From the NCBI GenBank assembly GCA_026874595.1, contig CM049316.1, positions 9,104,839 to 9,168,838 on the forward strand: DNA of 64,000 bases. The letters are read 5' to 3'. The stretch's first letter is position 1, and each line of letters starts with the position of its first letter. The stretch comes from Sipunculus nudus. Lineage: Eukaryota; Annelida; Sipuncula; Golfingiida; Sipunculidae. The translations under genes were made by a program, and so were the position numbers. Shown here piece by piece: positions 36,225 through 49,162 of the stretch. Below the pieces are notes generated by a model, which made no database searches, was not told the origin of the DNA, and was given only the letters and a program-made list of their open reading frames with translations.

Positions 36225-39200
36225 ACAAAACTTATTTATTCTTATGCCCCAAATACTAAAACGCTTCCCTTTGTAATATGATAAATGATGATGTAAACGA
36301 CGATAACCAAGATATAAAGGCAACTTTTCCTGAAATGGAGGTTTCCGGCATTTTGACTATATTAATGGAGGATCTCTATCTTGATTAACAATCAATTAAG
36401 TACCGAAGAACAAAACCAAAGAAAACAAAGTTTTGTTTCTTCTTTTAAGGCGGGCCTTTGAACCAACACAGTAAAATGGACGTGTGTGGACGTTTTTTGC
36501 TAGGTTTTACGTAGAGAAAGCCGAGAAACTACGATCGAATTTCTTTGAGTTAGTTCTTAAATTGCTCTGAACTCTTGACATTGCAAACAATATAAAAATC
36601 TTTAAAATACCAATTTAATTGAATCCCAAAACGGAACCATTTTACCAGGCCTGTCCATATTAGGTCCTTTAACATATGTCCAATACTTTATACCGGGGGA
36701 GACTTTCCTTTTTTCCTTATGATGCTTTCTGGATGGGATACTTTCAAGTTTTAATTTTTTTTTATCTAAAATTGGGTTTAACTTGAACAATTCTGGAAGA
36801 AAAACAAAACAAGAATTAATAATCCATGATCAGCCATTATTCTTTGCTCCAGCTAAATGGGGCAACATACATTGTACAAAATATATATTTCAATATTCGC
36901 AAATCCTTTTTCAAGAAATGTTATAAAGTAAAATTGAATACTTCTGTAGACAATATAGACGATTGTGTGTAACAAACATTTGTATTTTTGCCTATCATAC
37001 AAAATGCAACTTGTGCGCTTGTACCCTCCACTTGTGACACAATAGAATGCAATGATTACCAAACCGTCCAATATTAAATCAAATGATTAAAAAAGAGAGC
37101 TTCAAAGTGTTATAAAGGTAAAAGGTACCACATTTATATAGTAGAAATACCTTTTATTTCTTCTTTCGGTGTAGAAACCTGAAGTTGATTTATGAATCTC
37201 TGTCAGACAGGAGAAGAATTTACTGACAAAGGAAAATAGATTACCGTCATGTCCAAGATAAATGTATCTGCAAATTCTACGAGATGACCATTTGGGAAAT
37301 CAAAGCACCGAGACGGATTGAGTCCATTTTAGGACAAAAGCCTCAAGAATAAACGTTAAAAATGCAAATGAAGAACAATCTAGTTTAGGTAGATTAAAAA
37401 TCACCTAGTTTAATGCATATTTTTTCGCCTCATTAAACAAGCCTCTTGAGGCCTTAATAAGACTTATCAATTTACCCCTAAAGAAGATTTATGGAATTCA
37501 CTAATCTTTTAATCAGCTGCCAAAGTCTTCTCTTCAAATAATCAAATATTTTATTGTTGTACTTGTCACACATTTGAAATGTTTGTCAATCCATCAATTG
37601 TCGGGTTTAGCAAAACGAGGACAAGCTTTATATGTCACTTTTGAAATTATGCTTAGCACATGCATTCGATAAAACGTGCAGGAAAAAGGATGTCGGAGAA
37701 ATTCCATTTCTTTCGAAGTTGCCAGTATCCGGAGACTTTGAGAAAAAAAATGCTGCCTTCCTGGCTCACCTTTTTACACTGCCTGCCTCAGGTAATGAAT
37801 GGTTACGGATCTACGTCACGGGAAAGCTTCTGTTTGTAACAGAACATCAATTGTGAGGAGACAAGGAAAGCAGAAAGAGAATGAGAGACCGAGTGCGTGC
37901 TGGAGGCTTAGGAAACGTGAGGGGAGTAGAACCTTTATGCAGTTCAATAATTGCACCTATTTACCGTATCGGATCTGCTGTGGTAGCCGTCTACTGCCAG
38001 CCGTAGGGTTTTCTTGCAGACGACGGCCAGTCAAGGCACAGAAAGCGCGCAGTCGGGATCAGCAGACGGCATAAAGAGATCTCGGTTGTTGGTAGGACGA
38101 GACGTGTTGCCGATTGTATCATATGAAATGTGGCCGCCAGCGCCAATTTGGTGGCCGACGTTTATTCATACAGGCTACCCCTAGTGTCCTCTTGGTGGTC
38201 CTGTCTGATGTGCTGTCTAATACATTTAGACGTATGAAATATGATCTAATGATGTCTGGCCCAGTACCCAGAAATCTATTGTGTTCATCTCGATAGGCTC
38301 GATGACATCGCGCCACCTGAACCAGTCTGCTGGTTACAAAAGTCTCTAAGTTTATGTCAAAAACTTTACCGGTTTTGACTAGCGTGTCCAGAAGTACGTA
38401 CAAGCCGGTTTTAGGGTTATTTAGAATAATTAAACCATGTGTAATTATTATGTCTTTTTTTTCTTCTCTGTTGTATAATCACTCTTAATACTCTTTTCAT
38501 GTGTCACCTATCGCACGCTGCATGCTAATTGGGTAATTGCGATCATTCCATGGTTGCCCTTCATCATTATATCAGGGGAGGACTCAGGATGAATGGCCCG
38601 TATATCAATGTATGGTCAGAAGAGAATTTGATGCCCTGCATGAGACCAGATTCAACAGTTTATCATAATTTTTTAAAAATTTTTTTAATAAAAATAATCG
38701 CTTTTTCCTGAATTTTTTAAAAATTGATTAACTGACCAAGTGATAATTAATATATTATTAAAACCTCCATTCTGTATACGGAGGAATGGAGTCATCGGTG
38801 GAACCTTTGACGTACTGTTGTATGTATATTGGGATTCCGTTTGGTCTGTTGCCTTCCCACAATAGAAAGTATGGCTTCCTTACTGAAAAGGACCTTACAA
38901 TATATACAAGGTCGAGGAAGAGAGGTATTTTTGCGCGGAGAAGTCATGCTACCAGTTGTTAGAACTGTGTTTAAATACAGGCTCGTAATTCAAACAATAC
39001 TACATAAGATGTATTTCAATGACTCTCAATCAAGGATACGTAAGTTTATCGCAACAAGCAGTATAACCTTACCGACAAAAATGTAACAAAAAAATGTAAT
39101 TTTACCAACAAAGTAGTTAACCAGCGTCGGTAGTATTGAAAAGCTTCAAGGACGACTCGGTTTGCTGTTTATTACCTTATCCAGCATGTGTCAATGTTAT

Positions 39201-39705
39201 ACAAGACATTGAGGGCTTGCCCTTACGACTCATCCGTTTCTTAAAACCAATATGATAATTTCGTAGTCCATGCACTAAAACCTTTTGCTTTGATAGCAGT
39301 TTCCCCTTCATTTGAATACTGAATGCCATGAGCTAGATTATTCTGACTAAGAGATACTTAATGTTACTGGTTTTATTAACTCTCTAGTACTTGCTATGAA
39401 CTAGGCCTGAGGTAAATAGAACATAATGCAAGGTAAGAAATAAGTTACACAATACGTGTATTATATGAAGATTTTTAGGGGGATAAACATAAGGAACCCT
39501 CGCTCTCCTGGTTATACCGAATTAAGTATCAAAGTTCAGAGTAATTTTCAGAAGACAGAAGTCATGATTTTGAAGAGACTGCTGAATCTAAACATATACA
39601 ATCAGAATTGCGTCACAGGATATAAAATAGCTAATATTCAGATAACACATTTCGTGAGCAGCTGGCTATATATGAAGATATCATCTCGCTTCCTTCAGTT
39701 TGTAA
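36225..39705. other. Unassigned stretch
   Basis: Frames at 36,602-36,790 (minus), 36,853-37,071 (minus), 37,632-38,074, 38,119-38,403 (minus) and 38,829-39,086 are short and unrecognised. 37,780-38,330 is somewhat GC-richer. Runs of A and T dominate 38,660-38,730. Confidence 0.45.
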
Positions 39706-39709
39706 GATG

Positions 39710-39739
39710 CCAGCTTGCTTGTCTGTCAAAGCAAGCTGG
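39710..39739. repeat. Perfect 11-bp hairpin
   Basis: CCAGCTTGCTT (39,710-39,720) pairs perfectly with AAGCAAGCTGG (39,729-39,739) around an eight-base loop. It may be the core of a small inverted repeat or a structured RNA; flanks do not extend the pairing. Confidence 0.8.
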
Positions 39740-40130
39740 TTGCTCTTGGAAGTGGTCCCTCCGGCCACACCCTATAAATACAGCCCATAGTCTGGAGATC
39801 TTGTTCACATTACTTTGACAGGATGTTGTTTATTTAATCATTTAGTGACAATGATGACAATAATAACTAGATGTGTAGTGGGAGACTACAAACCCGAGCC
39901 GAAAAAATCCAAATCAGACTTTTTTTGTGTGTCATGTAGTGCAACGCTTCAGTATTATGCGTTCTCCTGGTGAACAGCAGGACTGCTCCTAGTACCAATA
40001 AATGGCGGCTTGAACCTGTTACAGTGGAATAGCCCTGTGTCACCTTCCTCAAAATTTCATCAAAATTTGTTCAATGCTTTTTGTTCAAAGTTGCTTACAG
40101 ACAAATGGACCAAGCACGGGAACGCATAAT

Positions 40131-40196
40131 ACCTTCGCTTCCAGGCGGAGGTGTAATACTACTACTACTAAACTGCTTATAATAATAATAATAATT
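40131..40196. repeat. GC hairpin followed by CTA/TAA microsatellites
   Basis: ACCTTCGC (40,131-40,138) pairs with GCGGAGGT (40,145-40,152), with one G-T wobble and a six-base loop. (CTA)n at about 40,157-40,171 and (TAA)n at about 40,178-40,195 follow. The preceding 250 bases, with TTCATCAAAATTTGTTCAA and TTGCTTACAGACAAATGGAC blocks, look like the body of a repeat ending in this hairpin. Confidence 0.5.
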
Positions 40197-40199
40197 TTT

Positions 40200-41809
40200 C
40201 AGTAATATAGATGTATATTAAAATATTTAAATGGAATTCATTGTTTATATTTCATTATCCTGATAAGAATAATTAAATTTGCAACATACAAGAAAATGCT
40301 TTTGATAACAATGTATACCTTAAAATAAGCTCAAAATAACTATTTCTTCTATTTATAATACTTGTGCTAGGGGGATCCAACGGAAGATCCATTTACATTC
40401 AGTATAATACTAACAGGGATACGTGACACCAGGTCCGGGTCTGGATGGCAAATTCCGATTTCACATTTGGGATTTCCGCTCATTAAATTAGTCAGCCATG
40501 TCTAGACGCCTGATCAGCCTCCACTGAGATCAGGATGTCTTAATAAACATAATATCTCTGACCAACTTCGCCTGATACTGATAAACCTGTCCAGTGAATT
40601 TTATATAAGGTCCTTAATTACAAAACCCATATAAATGAACTAAACGTTCGCCTTTACGTTTGTGCTTTTTTACATACATGAGGACAGATGGCCTTAATGC
40701 ATTGGGGACCTAGCACATATGTCACAGTGCTCCCTTAAAGGTATACATACACATTTACAATAAATTGTGTATCATCTCACGCTTTTTGTTCATTTTGGCT
40801 TAATACAAAGGTTTTCAAGTAAAACCACCACGGCACACAGACCATAACTTCCTCCCTTGCACCTGTTTTATTCGTTTGTATGGTTCTGTGTGTAAGTATA
40901 GATAGCGTCAAACTATGTCTGTTTACCATGATAAGTCAGCGCCAACAGAGGTATCACCTTGGGCGTATGCGACAACTCAAAAATAAGGAGAAGAAATATG
41001 AAAAAGATTGGAAAATTGGAAAGTTTCACCGTACGGCTAACAGGTAGAGTGATATATTCGCCGTTCAGCGAGCCTGGTGCAAGTTAATTTCAAATTGTCT
41101 ACAGGAGTTGCTTGATTTTTTTCTTATCTTTCCTCATTTTATCGAACAAGCATGGAATACACTATAAAGTTACAGATATATAACAAAAAATCAGAAAACA
41201 CAGAACCCCCTGCAGCAAGTATAAAAAGTGACGGAATATTTTGGACATTTGGATCATGTTTGCCTAACATTTTAAACAATTCTTTTTGTTTTACTTGACT
41301 AGCTTTTTAAAGCACCGAACAAATTATTCATCTTAGTTCAAAGGTCATCATACCCCTGGTCAGGCCGCTCACCTGTCGTGGAGTTTAATTGCATCCGTCT
41401 GGTAAACAAGCAAGTGTACAACATCCCAAAGAAAGTATTAACTGAAAGGCAGTTAAAGAGGGCATAAAGAGAAGTGTAAAGAAACTGGCTCCCCTGCATG
41501 TAACTTCAGGGTCTCAAGCCAATTAGTTTTGTGATTGGTCTTAACTGCCGTCCTTCAGTCTCTGGCAGATATCGCGAGACCGGAAATTGATGAGACGAGA
41601 ATAAACGGACACCGGCAGACGATCCGGACAAGACTCTTCATAAGAAATCTGTCACTTCTCTGCGTTGAAGGTAATTTGTCACGCGATATTTCATTCACTT
41701 ACAGCAAGTACAATCCTATACCAGCAGTACTCTGACTTGATGAAATGACCCACAGAACTGTAAAGTCCACTCACACTTTTGTGAATGATTTTTTTTTAAA
41801 TAAAAAAGA
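40200..41809. other. Unassigned AT-rich spacer
   Basis: A TAGGGGGATCCAA word near 40,369 resembles the MITE left end but has no partner. The 66-codon frame at 41,535-41,735 is not recognised. Confidence 0.45.
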
Positions 41810-41877
<68 letters not shown>

Positions 41878-41880
41878 GGG
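41810..41880. repeat. Compound (GT)n-(GA)n-(G)n microsatellite
   Basis: Ten GT units (41,810-41,829) are followed by about 19 GA units to 41,867, then 13-14 G to 41,880. Confidence 0.97.
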
Positions 41881-41889
41881 AGTCTTAGA

Positions 41890-43430
41890 AATAAATTGTA
41901 ACTAATTTTACAAACAGACGCAATACATCACAAATAAAAATTAACATAGGTCCAGACTTCAGATTGTTTCACTAAATGAATACCACCACGATTAGCATGC
42001 ATGTGGTCGTCATGGTAACACATTGCCAACGTATTCTAAATTACTGTTAAGCTAGTGGGATCGGAAGGCAGGAATTACTGAAGAAGACTTCTTGGTAGGT
42101 ACAAGGAGCAAACCAACTTAAAAAATCAATCTTGAGCATTGGTGACCTAAGTTATGTCATTCTCTTCGTTAATCATTCAGCAGACAAAGTTTTGGCGGGA
42201 AAGTAAACTTTTGACACGGATCTCTTGTAGGGAGCATCATATTTTAACGACAGACATGGAGCCACTCATTTGAATCACAAGATATTTTTCCGTACAAAGA
42301 TCGGCAATGTGAGGCAGCAAACCGTGGTGAACTTAATGTTCCCGAAGAAGACCCGCAAAGATTAAAGTGGTTGGATTCGACATTGTCTAGACTGTAACAA
42401 ATTTTGCTGGCATTCAGGCAGACGACGGCCCAAGCAGATTAGGCGGGCCAGAAGAGGCGTTGAGACCTACATGCTTTAAGCACGCCATTCTAGTTAAGCA
42501 GGGCTGGGTATGGTATTGCTGCTTCAGCCGCCGTGGCTGGCAGATTGTGAGCGTGCTTTTCTGCAGTCTGGCACCCGCCTATTTTCAGACACATTATATC
42601 AAGACTGTACTAATTAGCCGCTGCTTTGGTATTCAAACTTCCAATTATTAATCAGGCGAACTGATTTGTTTTATCATGCGAGACTAACAAATCTACCTAT
42701 CCCCTGGCTATGAGCAACAGAAATATGTCAGGTGACAACGGGCACCTGTTGTCAAATGCAATGAACTGTGTATTTTTATATGAAGAAGTTCTTTCCGCAG
42801 TGTCTTTTTTAAATGGCGATGATCTTATAATAGATAATGATGTATCGATTGTTATTCTTGTTTTAAAGAATGAGGGTAAGTTCAGTTCAATAGCCCTCAT
42901 AGAAGGTGACCTAGGCTTTCGTATAACTAACTCACTTTTATATCATTGAAGCTGGACAAAATTGGCACTAATGTTACTGCGTTGATTTCAAATGTCTTCA
43001 CCTTTTTCTCACCTGGGAGATATTCCAACAACGTAGCGTTTTTTTATGTAAATCCACTTTTGTATGTAATGCTGTGCAACAGTGATATAAAATTCATGTA
43101 TACCCTCACTGGTAATATTTTGTTTCTTGGTCATTTCAGTGGCTCGACCTGCCGTTCTCATGATTTGATTAGCGTTCATAAATTGTGGATGTCATGAGAA
43201 TGAACTTGTATAACCCTGATATACAAACATCTATCAAAGAAAAACAGTCCATCTTGCCCTATTATAAAAATGCTATGACCATGAAAATAAGAAGAAAGTT
43301 GATTTCGCTGTTTATTCAGAACGTTGATGGACACATTTTTGAAATCTCACAAAAGAGAGGGAAGCCAAATGGTTCAAAATAACCGGAGATTTTTACTTTA
43401 TTCCCTTTCAATTTTTTTTCTTTCGATTAG
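41890..43430. other. Unassigned spacer
   Basis: Several 60-83 codon + frames between 42,460 and 43,382 show no domain and overlap one another. No other feature is seen. Confidence 0.45.
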
Positions 43431-43509
43431 GAGAAAGGAATTACCAAATTTCAAGAAGTATTTTGTACGAAATGAAATTACAGTTTTTCCGGGTGCAAAA
43501 TGTCCACAG
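43431..43509 (+). other. Candidate internal exon 1 (79 nt)
   Basis: A pyrimidine-rich tract ending TTTCGATTAG (43,421-43,430) precedes it, and CAG|GTGAGT at 43,507-43,515 follows, a full match to the donor consensus. Two frames are open through it. The frame starting at 43,433 gives 25 codons plus two bases, which is the phase required by the next candidate exon at 46,179. The peptide is not recognised. Splice-site matches of this strength occur about once per strand by chance in a window this size. Confidence 0.2.
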
Positions 43510-43515
43510 GTGAGT

Positions 43516-46178
43516 ACTGAGTGGACGGCCATTATTATTTTATTCAAATTTGCTTGAGGTGAACTTAACTTTTGTAGTTGTAGTTTGTTGCATTTTTTCC
43601 GACTGTTTTTCTTCCTCTTTCACTAGATTTCAGCTCTCTCTCCCCATTTCCCTCATTCATACCCAGATTCCTTTTTTGTCGATTTCTTCCTTTTCGGATT
43701 TGCCATAAACGGCGTTTTCTTACATGTCTCCTTTAATCCTTCATTTTTCTTTATATGTCACTATCTTTATTTGATCATATTTTTATGTTATTTTAATTAA
43801 TCATTTCACATGTATTAATTCATACCAATGGCTGGTCTAATTCGCTACATCTGATGCCGTGCTGAGCAGCCAAGGTAAAAATAGACAAAAACAAATAAAT
43901 AGGGTATAAAGCGAATAGTTAATGTTTGTTTCTGAGTGCTTTTAAGTTAGGTCCCGGGGCACTGTTATAAAGGCTGACACCATACTAATTAAGTAAGAGT
44001 TATGCGTGAGCGTCACTCCTCTTTTCCATGGTTCCAAAAATACTGGAAAATTAGCCATTGCCATTTACAGGCGCATTTCAGTTGGAGGTACATAGTGATT
44101 TTGCCCTAAGAGGACCATTAAGACAAATATAATCATTTGTTACTAGCATGTGTACATAACTTAGAGGTTAATAGCCAAGTGAATGATTTATTGACTATTT
44201 CGTTGGGTCTGTAGCTATGCTGACGCACGACCCAGACTGGCATACTCAGCCATTAAGGTCTCCCAGGAGAACGAGACAACCCCGTGTCATTTAATACCCC
44301 CGCCACAAACAGTATGACCATGGTCAAACTTTTGACTACTGTGAAATATTAAAATAGTTTGCACTCACATTCACATCTAGTCTTTGAGAAAAAGAATACG
44401 AAATATTGAAAAGCCACATTAGAGACAGTTTTTTTAATACAAAAGCAGACATGTATGGGTTTTATTGTATAAATTTACTAACAACATTTTCTTTATTCTC
44501 TTTCTACCATTACATTATTATTTTGCCATGGTTTCCATTTTCATAATACATTTTCAATTTTCTTAAAATCTATATTATGCTTACGTCCCATAGCATTATA
44601 TTAGGGTTCCCAACGCACGTGGGAATTCGTTAATTAGACACACCAATGCAAACATATATTCATTTTAGAATTTTTCAGCTGTTGTCTGGATGTTATTTAT
44701 ACGATTGACACTGATTCTTTTCGTCTGGTCTTTCCTTCTCTTGTTGACAAACGTCCGGGATACCTCAGTTTTGATGTAAATCTAGGCCTGCTTTACACAA
44801 TCTAAAGTGGTGATTTCGTCGTATTCTGCATGGACATTTGAGACAAACGTTAAATCAGCAAAACATGGTCTGAATCAGTTAGGACTATGTAACTCTGCCG
44901 CTGTTTTCAAAATGTTCAGAAAGGGTTTTAGTCTCCGATAGACCCATCAAAGATAATCTGTGGTCGTTACGTCAAGAAGTGAATTACAAGTTTATATAAG
45001 AATATATCAGTGTTAAATAAAAAAAATAACAGACAGAGACCTGTTCATATAAACATATTGGAACTTGATATTAGTTTTAACGCTTTTTCCAAAGACACTG
45101 GGATGCTTGTCAACATCATTAAAGGTCACAGTTGTAATCAGGTCTTGGAAGCTTAAACACTTTATTAGTTTCTCTTAATTTCTCAGGGAAAACACACATT
45201 GTGCTTCTGCTTCAGCAGAGGTGGCATTCGATGCAGGGATATCTGTATAGGATATCTGGATTTACTAAATAAATAACCAGGTTAAGTATACTTTTCTAGC
45301 GCATGCGTAAAATGTGGAACTTATAATTATTCTGTAATACCGAATATCTCATTTAATCTGAATGGTGTGCGGCTAGAGTTGTCAGAAATCAAGGGGAGAG
45401 CGTCTTAGACGCTCTGTTAAGAATTCCATGAGTAAAGGATTCAGCTTTGTGGAATTCTGGTTGAAAAAACTATTGCATCAAAGCTCTTATTAACCACAAG
45501 GTTATGGTGATATTTGCTTTGATATTTTCCGAAAAAATTTCAAATAAAGCTTGAAAGTTGCGAACAAATGCGTTTTATTATCATAGTTTATCTATTATAA
45601 ATGTAAAATATAGGAAGTTTTAAGTTTTTGTTCACATGAACATTCTGAAAAACGTTGCAAGAAACTAACATTCCAAGAGACTCTCCAGACTGTTTCTCTG
45701 AGAAATCCATACTCTCCAAAATGACACCCTATTATGTCCTTATGTGTGTCATTGAACTGGGAGAACGTTTAGCTGGGGGACAGATCGAAGATTTACACTT
45801 GCTTGGAAAACCGCAGCTATAAATGTGCTGGAGTAACGTCACTGCGACAGCAAACCATAACAGCAGTGAACAAATGTTTCTCCTTGTTCAAATATTTTCG
45901 GCGTCCGTTGAGATATAATTTGACCGTGTAGGGGCCAGTATTAGCTGAGTCCAATACTTGGAGCTTGACCCCAAGGTCACATCCGAAACGCCCTGTCTAG
46001 GATAATATGTACAGATCGTGTCGATCAGGATATGGGTCAAATATCCATCAGGACAGACCAATTAGTTTGATTGAGTTGACCACATACACACGTAATAACA
46101 AACACACACATATACATGCAATCGTAAGCTCTTTCTGCTTCTAACTTTTTCATGTATGTGTTCCTCTCTGTTATCCAG
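43516..46178. other. Unassigned stretch; would be an intron if the flanking candidate exons are real
   Basis: AT-rich, without frames of note, microsatellites or recognisable repeats. A pyrimidine-rich zone lies at 43,590-43,690. Confidence 0.4.
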
Positions 46179-46300
46179 AGTCTCACCTACCAAAAACGAG
46201 GAGATAGCTTGTGTCGGAACAAAAAGGTATGTACAGCGAGTATACCTTATGTATCCCTCTGCACGTCTACTCGCCTACCATAACTTCATTTCTTTTGGAG
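46179..46300 (+). other. Candidate internal exon 2 (122 nt)
   Basis: An acceptor with a good pyrimidine tract (TTCCTCTCTGTTATCCAG, 46,161-46,178) and donor GAG|GTGAGT at 46,298-46,306 enclose one base, 40 open codons and one base. An alternative donor AAG|GTATGT lies at 46,226. The peptide (VSPTKNEE near its start, HNFISFG at its end) is not recognised. Phase fits the exon at 43,431. Evidence is purely from splice-site shape. Confidence 0.2.
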
Positions 46301-46483
46301 GTGAGTATAATTATAGATCAGAACATATTTTCTCCTACGCCATCTATATTTGTTTAATACTAGTGTTTTTTTTTCTTTCCATATTAACCTATTATTATTA
46401 ACCCATATTAGAGTGTACATGTTTATTTATGAAAAAAAAAAACTGTGGTTCAATGTATCACTAAAGTGGTCCAGATTTTGTGA

Positions 46484-46498
46484 CCCCCCCCCCCCCCC
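46484..46498. repeat. Poly-C tract
   Basis: Fifteen C residues, followed by a short (CA) run at 46,507-46,519. Confidence 0.9.
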
Positions 46499-46519
46499 TC
46501 CACTGCCCACACACACACA

Positions 46520-49084
46520 GCCACATTTGCACGAAAACCGTTTCGAGTACGTTGTAGAATGAAAGAAAGGAGAAATGTGGAAGGAAGACGAGGATGATAT
46601 ATAAATTACCCTTATCTATTGCTTGCACAAATGTAAGAAAGACAGTTAAAGGACCTGTCACAAATTGTGAGAGACCAGAATAATTTTAAAAAAGGAAGAG
46701 AGCAAGGAACATACAATTTGATTAGTATTGCTTGGTATACAGAATTATGGGTATTACTTCAGCATTGGAATTGGAATTGAATTTACGTAACTGCACCTGA
46801 TGACATTATCCTGGGGCTCTACTAGAAAACGGAGGACATTGCTGCAATCCGCAAATCGCACGAATCGTTCATTGGTCCGTATCGATGGTGTCCTTTTTGT
46901 TAAGATACGATGATAAAAAGTTACACTCGTTTACTGCCGCTACTCGCCCACTGACAGGAAATTCATAATTCATGAGGAACAGATATGACCGTTTAAGTGA
47001 CAAATTGCCTATTAAAATATGTAAATTTTAAGTTAAGGAAAAATCCCCTATTTCCGATTTCCTTACATCTTTACTTCTGGTCAGCCAAAGGAAAATACCC
47101 ACCACATGAAACACAGAGAGACTAAACAGTGGTAGAAATTTGCATCCATAAAATATAGTCAATATAGACTTAAAGGATACGGTCAAATGTTTACCTGATA
47201 TGGATGAAAATGGTGCGGGTATTGAGAGAATTCAAGTGTGACTTGAATGGGAACTGCTTCACGGTGTAAGTTAAAAAGTTGTATATGTATGTATTTCATT
47301 ACAAATGATGCTGTTAATCAGCTGTATTAAGTGTTTAAACAGTCTGATTCGTTTGACGATTTGGTGTCAAGATTTTAGTATGGTTTGGTATAAGCTTTCA
47401 AGGAGAGTCATTCTATAGATTACACATTTGTAACGCATGCTTTATTAGTGTTTATGTGTGGCTAGACATAGTTATATTGGACATGATGATATAATGACAG
47501 TCTAATTCTCACAGCGACATCGAGATAAATGAAAATGAGTTGTTAATGGAACCAATATAATCATCGCCGTTGGACGCAACATTAACGTCCAATGTGTTGT
47601 CTGAGGAACCTTGAGTCAAGCTACTGACCCCATCCGGCTGACCATTTATGAAATTCCAGTCAAGGCCAGTCAACACAACTTGTCAATATGCGAGATTTCG
47701 CGTGCCGGAAGGAAGGGCGACTATTGACTAATGGAAGTTGCAGACAGGGACGTCTTCAAACTTACTGACTCATCAGAATCGTGAACTAGACGGCAGGGTG
47801 CCCCGCGAGACAATCAGCCTCTGTGCACTGATACTCCGGCCAAGGTCGTCATCACGGATATTAAATTGGCACGACACTATCCAAAACGCTCTGATCAGGA
47901 AACATATGCTCGTCCCTGGATGAGTAAAACATAAGCTGTCTTGTATTTTTACTCGGATTTTATAGAATTGATAACTGTCATGCACAACCCTGTTGGTTAC
48001 AAAAATATTACTGAATTATTTCCCAATTTAATTTGTCACGATGTAAAATTATGCTTTCCACAACAAATACTTGTTTTTGTTCTGACGAAAAATTTACAGT
48101 TATTTGTATATAACACCGTTTCTCCTTAACCCCAACGCACTGACAGGGTGTGAACTTTTATCACTTAGTTTAAAAAAGTATATTCTTTCAGTCCTATACT
48201 AAAAAAATATGATATAAAATCAACTCTTGGGATGAGTCAAGTTAGACAGTTGAAAAAGCATTTTTACTGCTTTATCACCATAGGAGAGACTTACACATGG
48301 GTATTTACCAAAAATACACGCAATCCGCCACAGTTATGCTAATCAGTTGGCAGTAATCAATAATCGATATAAAAGGCTGTCATCATGAATAAATATCTTA
48401 AAAAAGAAATCTATGTCTACAGGGTTAAACATCCTCTTATCACCCAGTGTTTTCACTCAGATGACTATTTGCGACGAGAGAACAGCCTTGAACGGTGTTA
48501 GGACCGGATTTATTTACTGAAGAAATACGGAATTATTTTATCAGGAAGTAACATACACAGCTCATTCACCTGAACTCTCTCTTGTGCTATCATTGGTCAG
48601 TGTTAAGGACATGAATCTGTTCAACTGGTCCGATCCCACTTCTGCCACCAAGGACTTTGACAAATCCGACACTCCCCTGTGCTCTCAGTAACCTTCAAAA
48701 TAATCACCCTATTACCTCAAGTCGCCCTAAGCCTTGAGAGGATAATGACTTACCTTAAATACTTTGTACCAGAAAGACAAATATAAATATTCCTGCTTGC
48801 CTTTGTCTCAGCAGGTTATCTAGGGTCGAAGACTGGTGCGAATGGTAAAGATAATGAAATCATACACATAAAAATTTGTATTGATACAGACGTCTGGTTT
48901 CAAGGCAGTTAAATTATGTGTAAGATTTCAAGGGCATGTCTTTGTCATCTCTCAGTTGTTGTTTTTTTCTGTCCGTTTTTGGGGAGGTGTGTCTTACGAC
49001 AAAATGCAGTTAATTATTAGTGTTGGGTTGGCGCGGATAAGTTGTGAATGGATTTGAAGAATATTTTTTTGTAATTGGTTAGGA
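46520..49084. other. Unassigned stretch
   Basis: Short frames at 47,738-47,985 on both strands lie in a GC-richer block and are unrecognised. Nothing else is supported. Confidence 0.45.
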
Positions 49085-49089
49085 TGGTG

Positions 49090-49162
49090 AAGGAGCTAGC
49101 TGAGTGGTTAAGGCATTGTTTCCAGAGCTGAGGGCTGCCACTTCGGTCTTGGCCAAATGCAG
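49090..49162 (+). ncRNA. tRNA-Ser/Leu-like A-box region, possible SINE head (weak)
   Basis: TAGCTGAGTGGTTAAGGC at about 49,096-49,113 closely matches the D-arm/A-box of serine and leucine tRNAs. A plausible anticodon arm and a GGTTCGAATCC-like B box are missing (TTCGGTCTTGGCC lies roughly in that place). It is not a functional tRNA. A tRNA-derived SINE fragment is the likeliest reading. Confidence 0.3.
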
